This document shows, in pieces, positions 1-8,679 of a stretch of DNA of 64,000 nt; the stretch's first letter is position 1, and the number at the start of each line of letters is the position of its first letter. The notes under the pieces are model-generated. The model searched no databases and was not told where the DNA came from. It worked only from the letters and a program-made list of their open reading frames with translations. This DNA comes from an uncultured Eubacteriales bacterium (GTDB lineage Bacteria > Bacillota > Clostridia > Oscillospirales > Acutalibacteraceae), in NCBI GenBank assembly GCA_934489735.1, contig CAKSSR010000002.1, positions 107,193 through 171,192 on the forward strand, read 5' to 3'. The translations under genes were made by a program, and so were the position numbers.

Positions 1-180
1 AAATATATATCTTCCCTCTATATTTGCTCTTGCTTCTTCTGATGATACCTCAGTTCTTTTATTAACAGTTCCTGCTTCTTTTTCAACTTTGTCAGTTGCT
101 AATGTCGTTATCCCTGAGATTGCTATACTTAAAGCAACAGGGCATATGGATAACTTCATTATATTCTTTAAATCTAACAT
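1..180 (-). CDS. YADYYA-repeat secreted protein, N-terminal part only (cut by window edge)
   Basis: An open frame of 60 codons runs from an ATG at 180 to the left edge without a stop. Seen: a short basic start (MLDLKNIMK), a hydrophobic core and a likely signal peptidase site at ITTLAT-D, closely matching the signal peptides of the genes to its right. The start has a GGAGG five bases upstream, in the same sequence context as the gene starting at 5582. No repeat unit is reached yet; the visible mature part is acidic and charged (DKVEKEAGTVNKR). By homology of the leader and by position, I infer it is another member of the helical-repeat family, so the array continues beyond the window. Confidence 0.75.
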   Translation of the reverse strand, partial: MLDLKNIMKLSICPVALSIAISGITTLATDKVEKEAGTVNKRTEVSSEEARANIEGRYIF

Positions 181-247
181 ATTTTCCTCCAAAAAATAAA
201 TGCTCACTTTTAATATTCTAATATATTTTCATATTACTTTTTTAAGA

Positions 248-269
248 GCTGGCTAATTAAATCACCAGC
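248..269 (-). terminator. Hairpin after the 744-residue repeat gene, possible weak terminator
   Basis: GCTGG and CCAGC arms enclose a 12-base AT-rich loop just downstream of the gene ending at 286. On the minus strand it is followed by A residues rather than a U tract, so it may not be a true intrinsic terminator. Confidence 0.3.
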
Positions 270-285
270 CCCTTACAACAATACC

Positions 286-2520
286 TTAAAATTCTTTAAT
301 TTTCTTAGCCGGAGGTTGTAACTCTTCTACCTCTCCCATTTTCGATATAATATCTAGGATCTTATATGGATCCTTCTTTGCTAATAAATCTATGTCCTGA
401 GAAACCGATCTTGCTAATGTCTCATCCATTTTCTTATATAATGATAAATAAGTACAAATAAATGCTTGATCTAAGTTCTTGCTTCTTTCCAAATTCTTAT
501 CGAATTCTAGCCTTAACTCATCTACATTACAGCCAGTCTCAGTTGCTAGCGCAACAAAGTAATCAGCATATTCCTTTGTATATCCGGCTTTGAGTAATTC
601 TTCATATCTTTTAAGATAATTTACTGTCTTCTTATAGTCAAAATTCCTATTTCTCATTAATGTCGAAATCCCATATTCAGCAGATTCTTTACTAAATTTA
701 TCCTTGTAGATCAATGAAGCATATAAATTTCCTAATTTTTTAGCCAATGTCTTATCGATATTCTCTTTGACTATTATATAACTATAAAATTTTGCTGCCA
801 AATCGTTATTCTTTTTTAATTCTTCCATATACAATGTTAAAATTCTATCAATTTCTCCTTGAGAAAAGTAACCTTCCTCTAATAGTTCAGCACATCTATT
901 TAAATAATGAAAGTCGCTATTACTTTTTTCGTTCTTTCTAATCAATGCCATATATTTGCTTGCTCGAATTCTAGCCTCATTCTCAGGAACATTTCCAATT
1001 ATTAATTTAGCATAGCAAAATGCGTATGGGAAAGGCAGTCCCATGCTAATTTCTTTATTGCATATCTCCATGGCTTTCTTAATTTCGTCTTCTTGGAGAT
1101 TCATGTCCGTAACTGAAGATGCGAAAAAGTCTGCTTCTTTTAAGCAACGCTTAGATGATTCTCTATATGAATTAAAGTTTAGATAACTAATAAATATTTT
1201 TGCCTGATTATCGGCAATTGCAGGATCAATTTTTCTTAACGTAACTAATTCTGTATAATACTTTGCATATCTCTCGTTAAGCTCTTTCTTTTCATATTCA
1301 GCCTTTGATAACACACTCTCATACATTCTCAACATTTCCATCGCTGAATACTCGTTTAAATCATGTTTAACAATAAAACTCACATAAAGTTTCGTACGTT
1401 TTTCATCCTCTTCCTTAATTGCCCTAGCACGTTTCTTATCCTTGCCTTTACATTCTTTAATAAGTTCTTTTCTTGCGAATTTATCCCTACTTGAATAATA
1501 TAATTCTGTAGCCAATCTTGCCTTTTCTTCAGAAAAACCATAGTCAAAATAAAAGTCGTCATATATTATTTCATAATATGCGTCCGGGCAAGTCTCTAAC
1601 ATTCTTACACGCTCTTCTATATCTGAATCAGAATCGTTATCGGATTTCAGAATGTCCCCTGCAAGCCACATAGATGAAGCTCGTTCGCTTGCATATATTG
1701 TAGACCTTCCCATCAATTTAAGTCTTTCAAATAAGTACGGTTCAGTATATGGATATCCAAGTGATCCCTTTCCCAATATCCTATATGCATAAATCCCTGC
1801 ATAATATCTACTAGCCCCTTGGTTTATCTTCCTTTCGTAAAACTTTGACTTCAAATCTCTATACTTTTCTGAAAATTTGTTATTTACTTCACAATAAGCA
1901 TAAAACTCAGAATAAATTGGACTGTTCCCTCTCTTTATTGACCTCTCAAACGCCTCCATCAAACTCATTAGCTGGCCTCTCTTTAATCCTTCTCTTTCTT
2001 TCAAAAAGGCATAGTAAATAGCATAATGTTGATTCTTATTTGATTCAATCAATTCTTGATAAGTTGCTGCTTCTTTCTCTGCTATTTCTTCTTTTACATA
2101 CTCTTCCACTATCAAATGTGCATAGTACTTGGCATATTCAATACTTCTTCCAGACGTTACTGTCTTTTCATATACATCTGCTACTCTTCTTGCTTTTTCT
2201 TCACTAAGTTTTCTATATACTATTAAAAATGAGTAATGTTCAGCATATAATTTGCTCTTGCCCTCTGCCATTTCTTTATTATAAATTTCATTCTTTTCCT
2301 TTAATTTTTCGGGAGAATCGTCAGAAATCTTTGATTCAAATAAAACTCGCACGCCGGAACCTGGTTTTGAATCATATTCATACTTATACTTTTTTACATT
2401 ATACTCTTCACTTTCACTACTGCTTCCTTCGCTATCTGTTGCCATGGCTGACATCCCCATAACAAATGAACCTAAACATATAGCGCATGCAGACAATTTC
2501 ATTAGTTTACTTAATTTCAT
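286..2520 (-). CDS. YADYYA-repeat secreted protein, 744 aa, with NLS-like C-terminus
   Basis: Predicted Sec-exported protein. Residues 1-27 form a signal peptide (MKLSKLMKLS, then a hydrophobic core, SAMA-TD). The rest is made of about 18-20 imperfect 37-residue repeats of the form A..YE......GKS..YA.YYA.L. They are more degenerate than in neighbouring genes, with many units losing the GKS or one of the tyrosines. All the repeat units look alpha-helical, which suggests an alpha solenoid; the function is unknown. The C-terminus is ELQPPAKKIKEF, a proline-led basic tail resembling a monopartite nuclear localisation signal. The start has GGAGG eight bases upstream. It lies 44 bases after the next gene upstream (stop at 2565), so the two may be co-transcribed. 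Confidence 0.85.
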   Translation of the reverse strand: MKLSKLMKLSACAICLGSFVMGMSAMATDSEGSSSESEEYNVKKYKYEYDSKPGSGVRVLFESKISDDSPEKLKEKNEIYNKEMAEGKSKLYAEHYSFLIVYRKLSEEKARRVADVYEKTVTSGRSIEYAKYYAHLIVEEYVKEEIAEKEAATYQELIESNKNQHYAIYYAFLKEREGLKRGQLMSLMEAFERSIKRGNSPIYSEFYAYCEVNNKFSEKYRDLKSKFYERKINQGASRYYAGIYAYRILGKGSLGYPYTEPYLFERLKLMGRSTIYASERASSMWLAGDILKSDNDSDSDIEERVRMLETCPDAYYEIIYDDFYFDYGFSEEKARLATELYYSSRDKFARKELIKECKGKDKKRARAIKEEDEKRTKLYVSFIVKHDLNEYSAMEMLRMYESVLSKAEYEKKELNERYAKYYTELVTLRKIDPAIADNQAKIFISYLNFNSYRESSKRCLKEADFFASSVTDMNLQEDEIKKAMEICNKEISMGLPFPYAFCYAKLIIGNVPENEARIRASKYMALIRKNEKSNSDFHYLNRCAELLEEGYFSQGEIDRILTLYMEELKKNNDLAAKFYSYIIVKENIDKTLAKKLGNLYASLIYKDKFSKESAEYGISTLMRNRNFDYKKTVNYLKRYEELLKAGYTKEYADYFVALATETGCNVDELRLEFDKNLERSKNLDQAFICTYLSLYKKMDETLARSVSQDIDLLAKKDPYKILDIISKMGEVEELQPPAKKIKEF

Positions 2521-2564
2521 TTAAATTTCCTCCAAAAAATATAATTTCGATACAAACTTCTCGA

Positions 2565-5500
2565 TCAAACTTTCTGTCTCTTGCTTGAAGGAGGCGCAGC
2601 ATAGCCACACATATCGTCAACAGAAGTCAATATATATTTAAACTCTGTCTTTTTTTCTTTGATTATTGATACAAATTCCCTACTCATTGAAACTGCTTTA
2701 TTTGGTTCAATATCAAAGTTTGTAACTATATATGAACAAATGTATGAGAAAAGACAACTTTTACCATCATTTATCATCTTTTCGTATACTTTTCTTTGAT
2801 CCTCTATATTTTTCTTTCCATATATGCTGATCATCGCATAATAATCTGCAAATGAACAACTTTTTCCTCTATTTTCGATCTGGTCTATATAAATTTTCAT
2901 CAATTCTTCTATATCTTTTCTTTCAATATTTCTTTCAATTGCAAGTACTGAGTAATACGATGCATATATTTTATTACCAGTTCTCTTCAATGCATCTTCA
3001 TATACATTTACTTCTGCCTCTGCCTTACTTCTTTCCAATCCTTTATTGACTAATAAAAAGCTATAATAGTCAGCACAATTACTATCTCTTCCCTCTTTCA
3101 TCTTTTCTGCATAAGCCTTTGATCTTAGTCTTATTTCCTCTTCCGTCATTTCATGATTATTCATCTTTAATTCTGCATAGTAATAGGAATATTGATGGTC
3201 TTTAGTCTTTTCAATGCTCTTTAAATATATATCGGTTTGTTTTCTAGCACTTTCTTCACTTAAACCCTTGTCCATCATCAACCTAATATAATAAATGGCA
3301 CCATAATCTTTTGATGTCCTTTTCATTTCTGCGCTATAAAGTTCAGCCATCTTCGATGCTTGCTTTTCTGTTGTTCTTCCTTCAGTCATTAGTATTGCAT
3401 AACAATCCGAATAAAAACAATCTTTAAACTCTCTTATCTTCTGTTCGTATATTTGAGATTGTCTGTATGCCAAATCTTTACTCATTCCTCTAATTACAAC
3501 TAAACTTGCAAAATAGTCTGAAAAGACTTTACTATTTTTAACAAGCGACTTCATATATATTGCTGTTTTCTTCTCTGCTAAAGCCTTACCTAATTTCTCA
3601 TTAAATAATTGCTTTATATAGTAATTCGTACATGTTCTACTGTCAGTCTCAATCATTTTTACTCCAGCAGTCCCAGCCTGAGCTCTTGCCTGATCACTTG
3701 GCATTGATTTACACATCAATAGATAACTATATTTCCTTGCATATGTATCACTTCTACCTAATTTTCTTTCAGTCAAGTATATGCCAATTATCTCATTAAC
3801 TAAGTCTTCGTCAATACCTTTCTTAACTATCAAATATGCGTAGTAGTCAGCCGAATTATATCCTTTCCCATCGTCTCTACATTTGCAATACAAATCTGCA
3901 TATCTTTCTGCCATCTTTTCGTCCATTCTGTCATCTATTATCAAATCAATATAGCGATCTATAAAAATCTTACTCTTGCCCTTTATAAACTCTCTTTCAT
4001 ATATCTCAGCTCTTTCTTTTGCTCCAAATTCTCCAAATTTAGCTGCTGACTTAGCATAACAATTCGAATAAATGTCGCTCATGCCATTATCTTTTTCTCT
4101 TTCATAGATCCTCGCTATAATTCTAGCATAATTTTTCTTTATATGATCTTCATTGACTAGTGAAACGTACTTTGCAGCATATCCATGATTTCTTTCTTTT
4201 CTTTCAATCATATAGTCATTTGCCATCTTTCTAGCTAAATCGTCATCAATTTTATGTTCTGATAGCAATGATGCATAATAGCTTGCATACAAATGGCCCC
4301 TGCCGTCTTCTATTTCCTTCATATATATTCTCGCTTTTTGCCCTGCTTCATACTTATCTAATCCATTGGTAATTGCAAAAGCATATTCATGTGCATATCC
4401 TTCAGGTTTTCCTTCTGATATCATTGACATATACTGTTCTAAGTTTAATTTTGCCTGACTTTTATCTAATTTCCTTTCTACAATTAAATAAGAATAATAA
4501 AGAGCATCTTTCTTTTCCAATCTTTCTTTTCTCTTTTCCATATATATGTCTACAGCTTCTCTAACTTTCTTTTCAGGTTGCTTAGATGCTATAGTCAAAA
4601 ACGCATACATGGCTGCATATTCTTCAGTTCTGCCTGCAAATAGTTCCTGTTCATATATTTGAGCTTCTTTTTTTACAAAGCTTCTATCCAAGTATCCTCC
4701 AATTGAATTCGAAACATTAAAAATATTATAAATTTTTATTTTCTCTTTCAATCTTTCAGTCCTCATTATACCATTTATAAATCCATATTCGCTTTGACTT
4801 GATCCGCTTTGACTTGAATTTTCTGTGCTTTTATTAAAATACTCATCGTTTAACTTCTTAAGACGGTCATAATATATTTTTGCTCTTCTTTTTGCTTCTT
4901 TTTCCCCGATCTTAAATACTTTATTTAATAAAATATAGTACTCAAGATAATCCAAATCTTTTCCCGATCTAGCTTTTTGGGAATATTCTTCAGCCATCAA
5001 CCTAGCATCTCGTTCATCCAGGTTCATTATGTTTCTTAAAAGTACATATTCGCTTGCATAAACTTTGTCTTTCCTAGATTTAGCTTCTTGTTCATATAGC
5101 AATGCAATTCTTTTTGCTTTTTCTCCCTTAATATTATATCTTGTCTTCAACATTGCATAGTATTCAGCACACATCTGGCTTTTAAATTCTTCAAGTTTTT
5201 CATCATATATCATTGATTCTATATCAGCCGTATGTTCATCTATTCCTTCTGATATTAATTCTGCATATTTATAAGAAAAATTAGCATTATGGCCTTCACC
5301 TATAGCTTTTTCATATATATCAGCTCTACGGTGTGCCTTTTCTTCTTCAACATTAAACCTTGACACTAGCATAGCAAAATGTTTTGCATAGATCTCATTC
5401 TTTTTCAAATCCAAAGCCTTTTGGTATAATTGTCCTTCAACATCTGATATTTCAACTTGCATACTAGAATTTTCTTGTGGTCCAGCAGCATTTTCTGTAG

Positions 5501-5582
5501 CCATAGTTGATAATCCCGTTATCATTGCGCTTAAAGCTACCGAACAAGTGGAAATCTTTATTAATTTACTTATATTAATCAT
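2565..5582 (-). CDS. YADYYA-repeat secreted protein, 1005 aa, with NLS-like C-terminus
   Basis: Signal peptide at the N-terminus (MINISKLIKIS, hydrophobic stretch, STMAT-EN), then about 25 tandem 37-residue repeats. Typical units read IYE+...G+...YA.YYA.L, with a second helix of the type E..AR..A. Around residues 250-300 a Ser/Gln-rich interruption (SSQSGSSQSEYG) separates an N-terminal block of repeats from the main block. The protein ends AAPPSSKRQKV, a K-R-x-K basic tail like that of the downstream neighbour. I placed the start at the ATG at 5582, because a TTG four codons upstream is part of the GGAGG ribosome binding site. No wall anchor or transmembrane segment follows the signal peptide. 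Function unknown; export and an extended helical shape are inferred. Confidence 0.86.
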   Translation of the reverse strand: MINISKLIKISTCSVALSAMITGLSTMATENAAGPQENSSMQVEISDVEGQLYQKALDLKKNEIYAKHFAMLVSRFNVEEEKAHRRADIYEKAIGEGHNANFSYKYAELISEGIDEHTADIESMIYDEKLEEFKSQMCAEYYAMLKTRYNIKGEKAKRIALLYEQEAKSRKDKVYASEYVLLRNIMNLDERDARLMAEEYSQKARSGKDLDYLEYYILLNKVFKIGEKEAKRRAKIYYDRLKKLNDEYFNKSTENSSQSGSSQSEYGFINGIMRTERLKEKIKIYNIFNVSNSIGGYLDRSFVKKEAQIYEQELFAGRTEEYAAMYAFLTIASKQPEKKVREAVDIYMEKRKERLEKKDALYYSYLIVERKLDKSQAKLNLEQYMSMISEGKPEGYAHEYAFAITNGLDKYEAGQKARIYMKEIEDGRGHLYASYYASLLSEHKIDDDLARKMANDYMIERKERNHGYAAKYVSLVNEDHIKKNYARIIARIYEREKDNGMSDIYSNCYAKSAAKFGEFGAKERAEIYEREFIKGKSKIFIDRYIDLIIDDRMDEKMAERYADLYCKCRDDGKGYNSADYYAYLIVKKGIDEDLVNEIIGIYLTERKLGRSDTYARKYSYLLMCKSMPSDQARAQAGTAGVKMIETDSRTCTNYYIKQLFNEKLGKALAEKKTAIYMKSLVKNSKVFSDYFASLVVIRGMSKDLAYRQSQIYEQKIREFKDCFYSDCYAILMTEGRTTEKQASKMAELYSAEMKRTSKDYGAIYYIRLMMDKGLSEESARKQTDIYLKSIEKTKDHQYSYYYAELKMNNHEMTEEEIRLRSKAYAEKMKEGRDSNCADYYSFLLVNKGLERSKAEAEVNVYEDALKRTGNKIYASYYSVLAIERNIERKDIEELMKIYIDQIENRGKSCSFADYYAMISIYGKKNIEDQRKVYEKMINDGKSCLFSYICSYIVTNFDIEPNKAVSMSREFVSIIKEKKTEFKYILTSVDDMCGYAAPPSSKRQKV

Positions 5583-5620
5583 ATTTTCCTCCAAATTTTT
5601 ATATTATCATTATAATTTAT

Positions 5621-5629
5621 ATTCTACCA
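5621..5629 (-). promoter_or_regulatory. Extended -10 promoter candidate (TGGTAGAAT)
   Basis: TGG-TAGAAT lies about 40 bases upstream of the start at 5582, with no clear -35 box. The same TGn-TA..AT pattern occurs upstream of three other repeat genes (14290, 19434, 28698), which supports a shared promoter type. Confidence 0.45.
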
Positions 5630-5731
5630 TATTTACAATTCAAATAGCTACATTTAACACAAATTTAATATTTTTTGTATCGATACTTAAAATACCCTTA
5701 ACAAAACTATTGTTTTTATACAAATTAGTTC

Positions 5732-8545
5732 CTAATCCCTTCTTATTCTCTTTTTATTCGGTTCCATATTAATACTTTCCAACAATTTATCTATATATTT
5801 AATAATTTCCTTTGAATTTTTTAATTCTAGCGGAAGTCCCTCACATTGTTCTGCTATTCTGCATGACATTCTTATAGTCATTCTATTTGCCCACGCATAT
5901 ACGTAAGCATAAGCATAGACGCAGCTTTTGTTTTTCTTCACTTTTTCTTCATATATCTTTCTCAGCTCTGCTATATTCACTTTATTATATTTACCTATCT
6001 TAACATAGTAATCGACATATTCATGATAATTAACTTCTTTCATTTTATCTGAATACATTCTTGCCATACCTTTAGCTTCTTCTTCATCAATATGGTCTTC
6101 TACTACCAAACTTGCATAATAGTCTGCATAATGATAGTCATTTCCTGCCTTTATCTGATCGTTATAAATTTCAGCCTGTCTAGCTGCAACAATTTTATTC
6201 ATTCTTCTTCCTATAGTCAATTTTAAATAATAATTCTCATTACTTTCCAAGTCCAAATTCTCATACTTTGCAGCTTCTTTTCTTGACACTTCTTCCCCCA
6301 GGTTCAATTCAGCAATAAAATAAGCATAACATGACGCATACATTTCACTTTTTGACTGTTGGATTTCTCTTTCATACAATTCTGCTTCTTTTCTCGCCTT
6401 TGATTCTTCAATATTATGTCTTGACTTTAGCTTCGCATAGTAAGACGAATAATCATATCCCTTGCCCGAATTCAATTCCTTAATAAATAATTCCGTCTCA
6501 ATTCTAGCGAGGCGCTCATCAACTCTCATTCGGACTAACAATTTAGCATAATAGCTTGCATAATAACAATTTTCTCCTGCCTTTCTCCATCTTGCATATA
6601 CTTTTGTCTCTTCCCTTGCTATTTTTTTATCCACATTATATTCAACTCTCAATTTTACATAATAACTTACATATTCATAATCAAACGGTCTTTCCCTTAT
6701 ATATTTATCATACATCTCGGATTCAATTTCTGCCTTATCATTGCTGACTCCAGATAAAATCAATTTAATATAATGGTTGGAATATTCATGACTTTTCTTA
6801 TCTTTTCTTTTCACTTCGTATGTCTTTGCCAATGATTTTGCTAAACTTTCTTCAATATCCTTCCCCTCTACCATTAAAATTGCATAATATCTTGCATAAT
6901 AACAGCTCTTTTTATCAGATATTTCTCGCTCGTATATTTCTGCTTCTCTCGCTGCCATTTCCTCACTTAATTTCATTTCAGATACTAAATAAGTATAGTA
7001 TTGAGAATAGATAAAACTCTTTCCCTCGCTTATTTTCTGATCATAAATCTTTGCTTCTCTTCTTATGTCCCATTCATTAAAGCTATACCTTACATAAATA
7101 TCGTTCTCACAATCAAAAAAAATGTCGTTATTTATCATTGAAGTCATTTTGGCATAATAATATGAATAATTATGGCTCCTTCCTGAATTCATTTCCTGCT
7201 CATAGACTACAGATTCCTTTTCAATTTGAGCCATTCTATGTCCTTCCTTAATTGGTAGTTCTGAAAGGCAACTTATATAATAACTTGAATAATGTCCTAT
7301 GCCCAAATTTCTCCTTTTCGAATAAATTTCTGACCTAAGGCTTATTTGAGCCAGTTTTAGATTAGTTTCGATAAGCAAATTGACAAAACATTCTGCATAA
7401 TAGTGATCTCTTCCTTCTTTTCTCTTAGATTCATATATATTCGCATAACGTTCTGCTTGATTATCATTAAGGCCTCTCTCCACTGTCAAAAAAGTATAAT
7501 AACTTGAGAAGTAGTCGCCTCTACCTTCTCTTTTCTTTTTATCATACATTTCTGCACATTTGCTTGCTTTTAATTCATTATCAAAGTATCTCAATAATGA
7601 TCCAGCATAGTATACCGAGTAATCATGACTATTTCCTTCATTAATTTTCTGCCTATATATACATATGCTACTCTCCAGCTCACTTTTCTTTGAACATTCT
7701 CTTATAATTAAGCTAGCATAGTACATAGAGTCAACTTGATCCTTTCCAGAATTGATCAAATTGTCATATACTTCTGCCCCTTTCATAGCTTGCCTTATAT
7801 CAAACTTATCTCTTGCCACTGCTCTGGCATAATATTTTGAATAGTTATTTGATTTTCCCTTCAAGATTGTTTCTTCATATATTTCGGCCTCTACTTTTGC
7901 TTGCTGCTCACTTAAATTTTCTTCAATAATCAATCTAACATATTGATCAAAATAAACTTTTCTCACTTTTTCTCTATCATATCCATTTAATTTTTCACCA
8001 GCAGTATCTTCCGTTAAATATTTCTCGGTCCTCAAATATGCATAAAGCTTAGCATAAGATTCATCTGTCTCTGCTTCTATTTTTCTAATATATATATCCG
8101 TCTCTTTTCTTGCCATAAATACTTCTAGCTTTCTTTCAATCAATAAGTAAGCATAATAGCTTGCATATTCTTCGCTTTTATTAGCTATTATTTCTTGCTC
8201 ATAAATTTCTGATTCTTTATCCGCAAGCTCTGCATTCAAGTGATCGTTGACTATCAAATAAGTATATTTGCTTGAATAAATATTGCTCTTACCTTGCTGA
8301 TTTGTCTTTTCTTCATAAATTTCTACTGCTCTATCAATCATTTCTTTGCTATATTTAGATTGGTCTAAAAATTTCAAACTTTTCTCACTGGACAGTTTAT
8401 CTTTTCTTTCTATTAAATTAAATATTTTCTCATTAAACGCTTCATTTTCATTATTATTACTTTCAAGTCCATTCAAATTTGCAACTGTCGATAACATAAA
8501 TAAATTAAAAACCATAGCCCCCTTAAATATTTTATTCAAATTCAT
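5732..8545 (-). CDS. YADYYA-repeat secreted protein, 937 aa, with NLS-like C-terminus
   Basis: Signal peptide MNLNKIFKGAMV plus hydrophobic core, diverged from the ATE-type leaders of the neighbours, followed by an acidic Asn/Glu-rich stretch. About 24 repeats of 37 residues follow, many close to consensus (for example YEREISDKKSCYYARYYAIL). One region near residues 455-480 (INNDIFFDCENDIYVRYSF) breaks the repeat phase. The C-terminus is NMEPNKKRIRRD, a third independent proline-led basic tail in this array. GAGGT nine bases upstream supports the start. The conserved tyrosine pairs and Gly-Lys-Ser turn are seen directly; the alpha-solenoid fold and secretion are inferred. No enzymatic motif is visible. 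Confidence 0.86.
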   Translation of the reverse strand: MNLNKIFKGAMVFNLFMLSTVANLNGLESNNNENEAFNEKIFNLIERKDKLSSEKSLKFLDQSKYSKEMIDRAVEIYEEKTNQQGKSNIYSSKYTYLIVNDHLNAELADKESEIYEQEIIANKSEEYASYYAYLLIERKLEVFMARKETDIYIRKIEAETDESYAKLYAYLRTEKYLTEDTAGEKLNGYDREKVRKVYFDQYVRLIIEENLSEQQAKVEAEIYEETILKGKSNNYSKYYARAVARDKFDIRQAMKGAEVYDNLINSGKDQVDSMYYASLIIRECSKKSELESSICIYRQKINEGNSHDYSVYYAGSLLRYFDNELKASKCAEMYDKKKREGRGDYFSSYYTFLTVERGLNDNQAERYANIYESKRKEGRDHYYAECFVNLLIETNLKLAQISLRSEIYSKRRNLGIGHYSSYYISCLSELPIKEGHRMAQIEKESVVYEQEMNSGRSHNYSYYYAKMTSMINNDIFFDCENDIYVRYSFNEWDIRREAKIYDQKISEGKSFIYSQYYTYLVSEMKLSEEMAAREAEIYEREISDKKSCYYARYYAILMVEGKDIEESLAKSLAKTYEVKRKDKKSHEYSNHYIKLILSGVSNDKAEIESEMYDKYIRERPFDYEYVSYYVKLRVEYNVDKKIAREETKVYARWRKAGENCYYASYYAKLLVRMRVDERLARIETELFIKELNSGKGYDYSSYYAKLKSRHNIEESKARKEAELYEREIQQSKSEMYASCYAYFIAELNLGEEVSRKEAAKYENLDLESNENYYLKLTIGRRMNKIVAARQAEIYNDQIKAGNDYHYADYYASLVVEDHIDEEEAKGMARMYSDKMKEVNYHEYVDYYVKIGKYNKVNIAELRKIYEEKVKKNKSCVYAYAYVYAWANRMTIRMSCRIAEQCEGLPLELKNSKEIIKYIDKLLESINMEPNKKRIRRD

Positions 8546-8618
8546 AATCTGTTTACCTCACATCCATAATGATCTACTTCATACATCATAATTTACCAAT
8601 AAATTTTCACATTTAATA

Positions 8619-8646
8619 ATCGGAGTCAGTCTTAGTTAACTCCGAT
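8619..8646 (-). terminator. Hairpin downstream of the 1445-residue repeat gene
   Basis: Perfect 8-base arms ATCGGAGT and ACTCCGAT flank a 12-base loop, 34 bases after the stop at 8680. On the minus strand it is followed by TATTAAATG, a weak U tract, so termination is likely but not strong. Confidence 0.5.
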
Positions 8647-8679
8647 CATTTCAAATAATTCTTTAATTTGTCTTAATTT

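Noticed and set aside
248..269. Strong intrinsic terminator after the first complete gene
   Set aside because: The stem is only 5 bases and is followed by A residues, not a U tract, on the transcribed strand; kept only as a weak feature.
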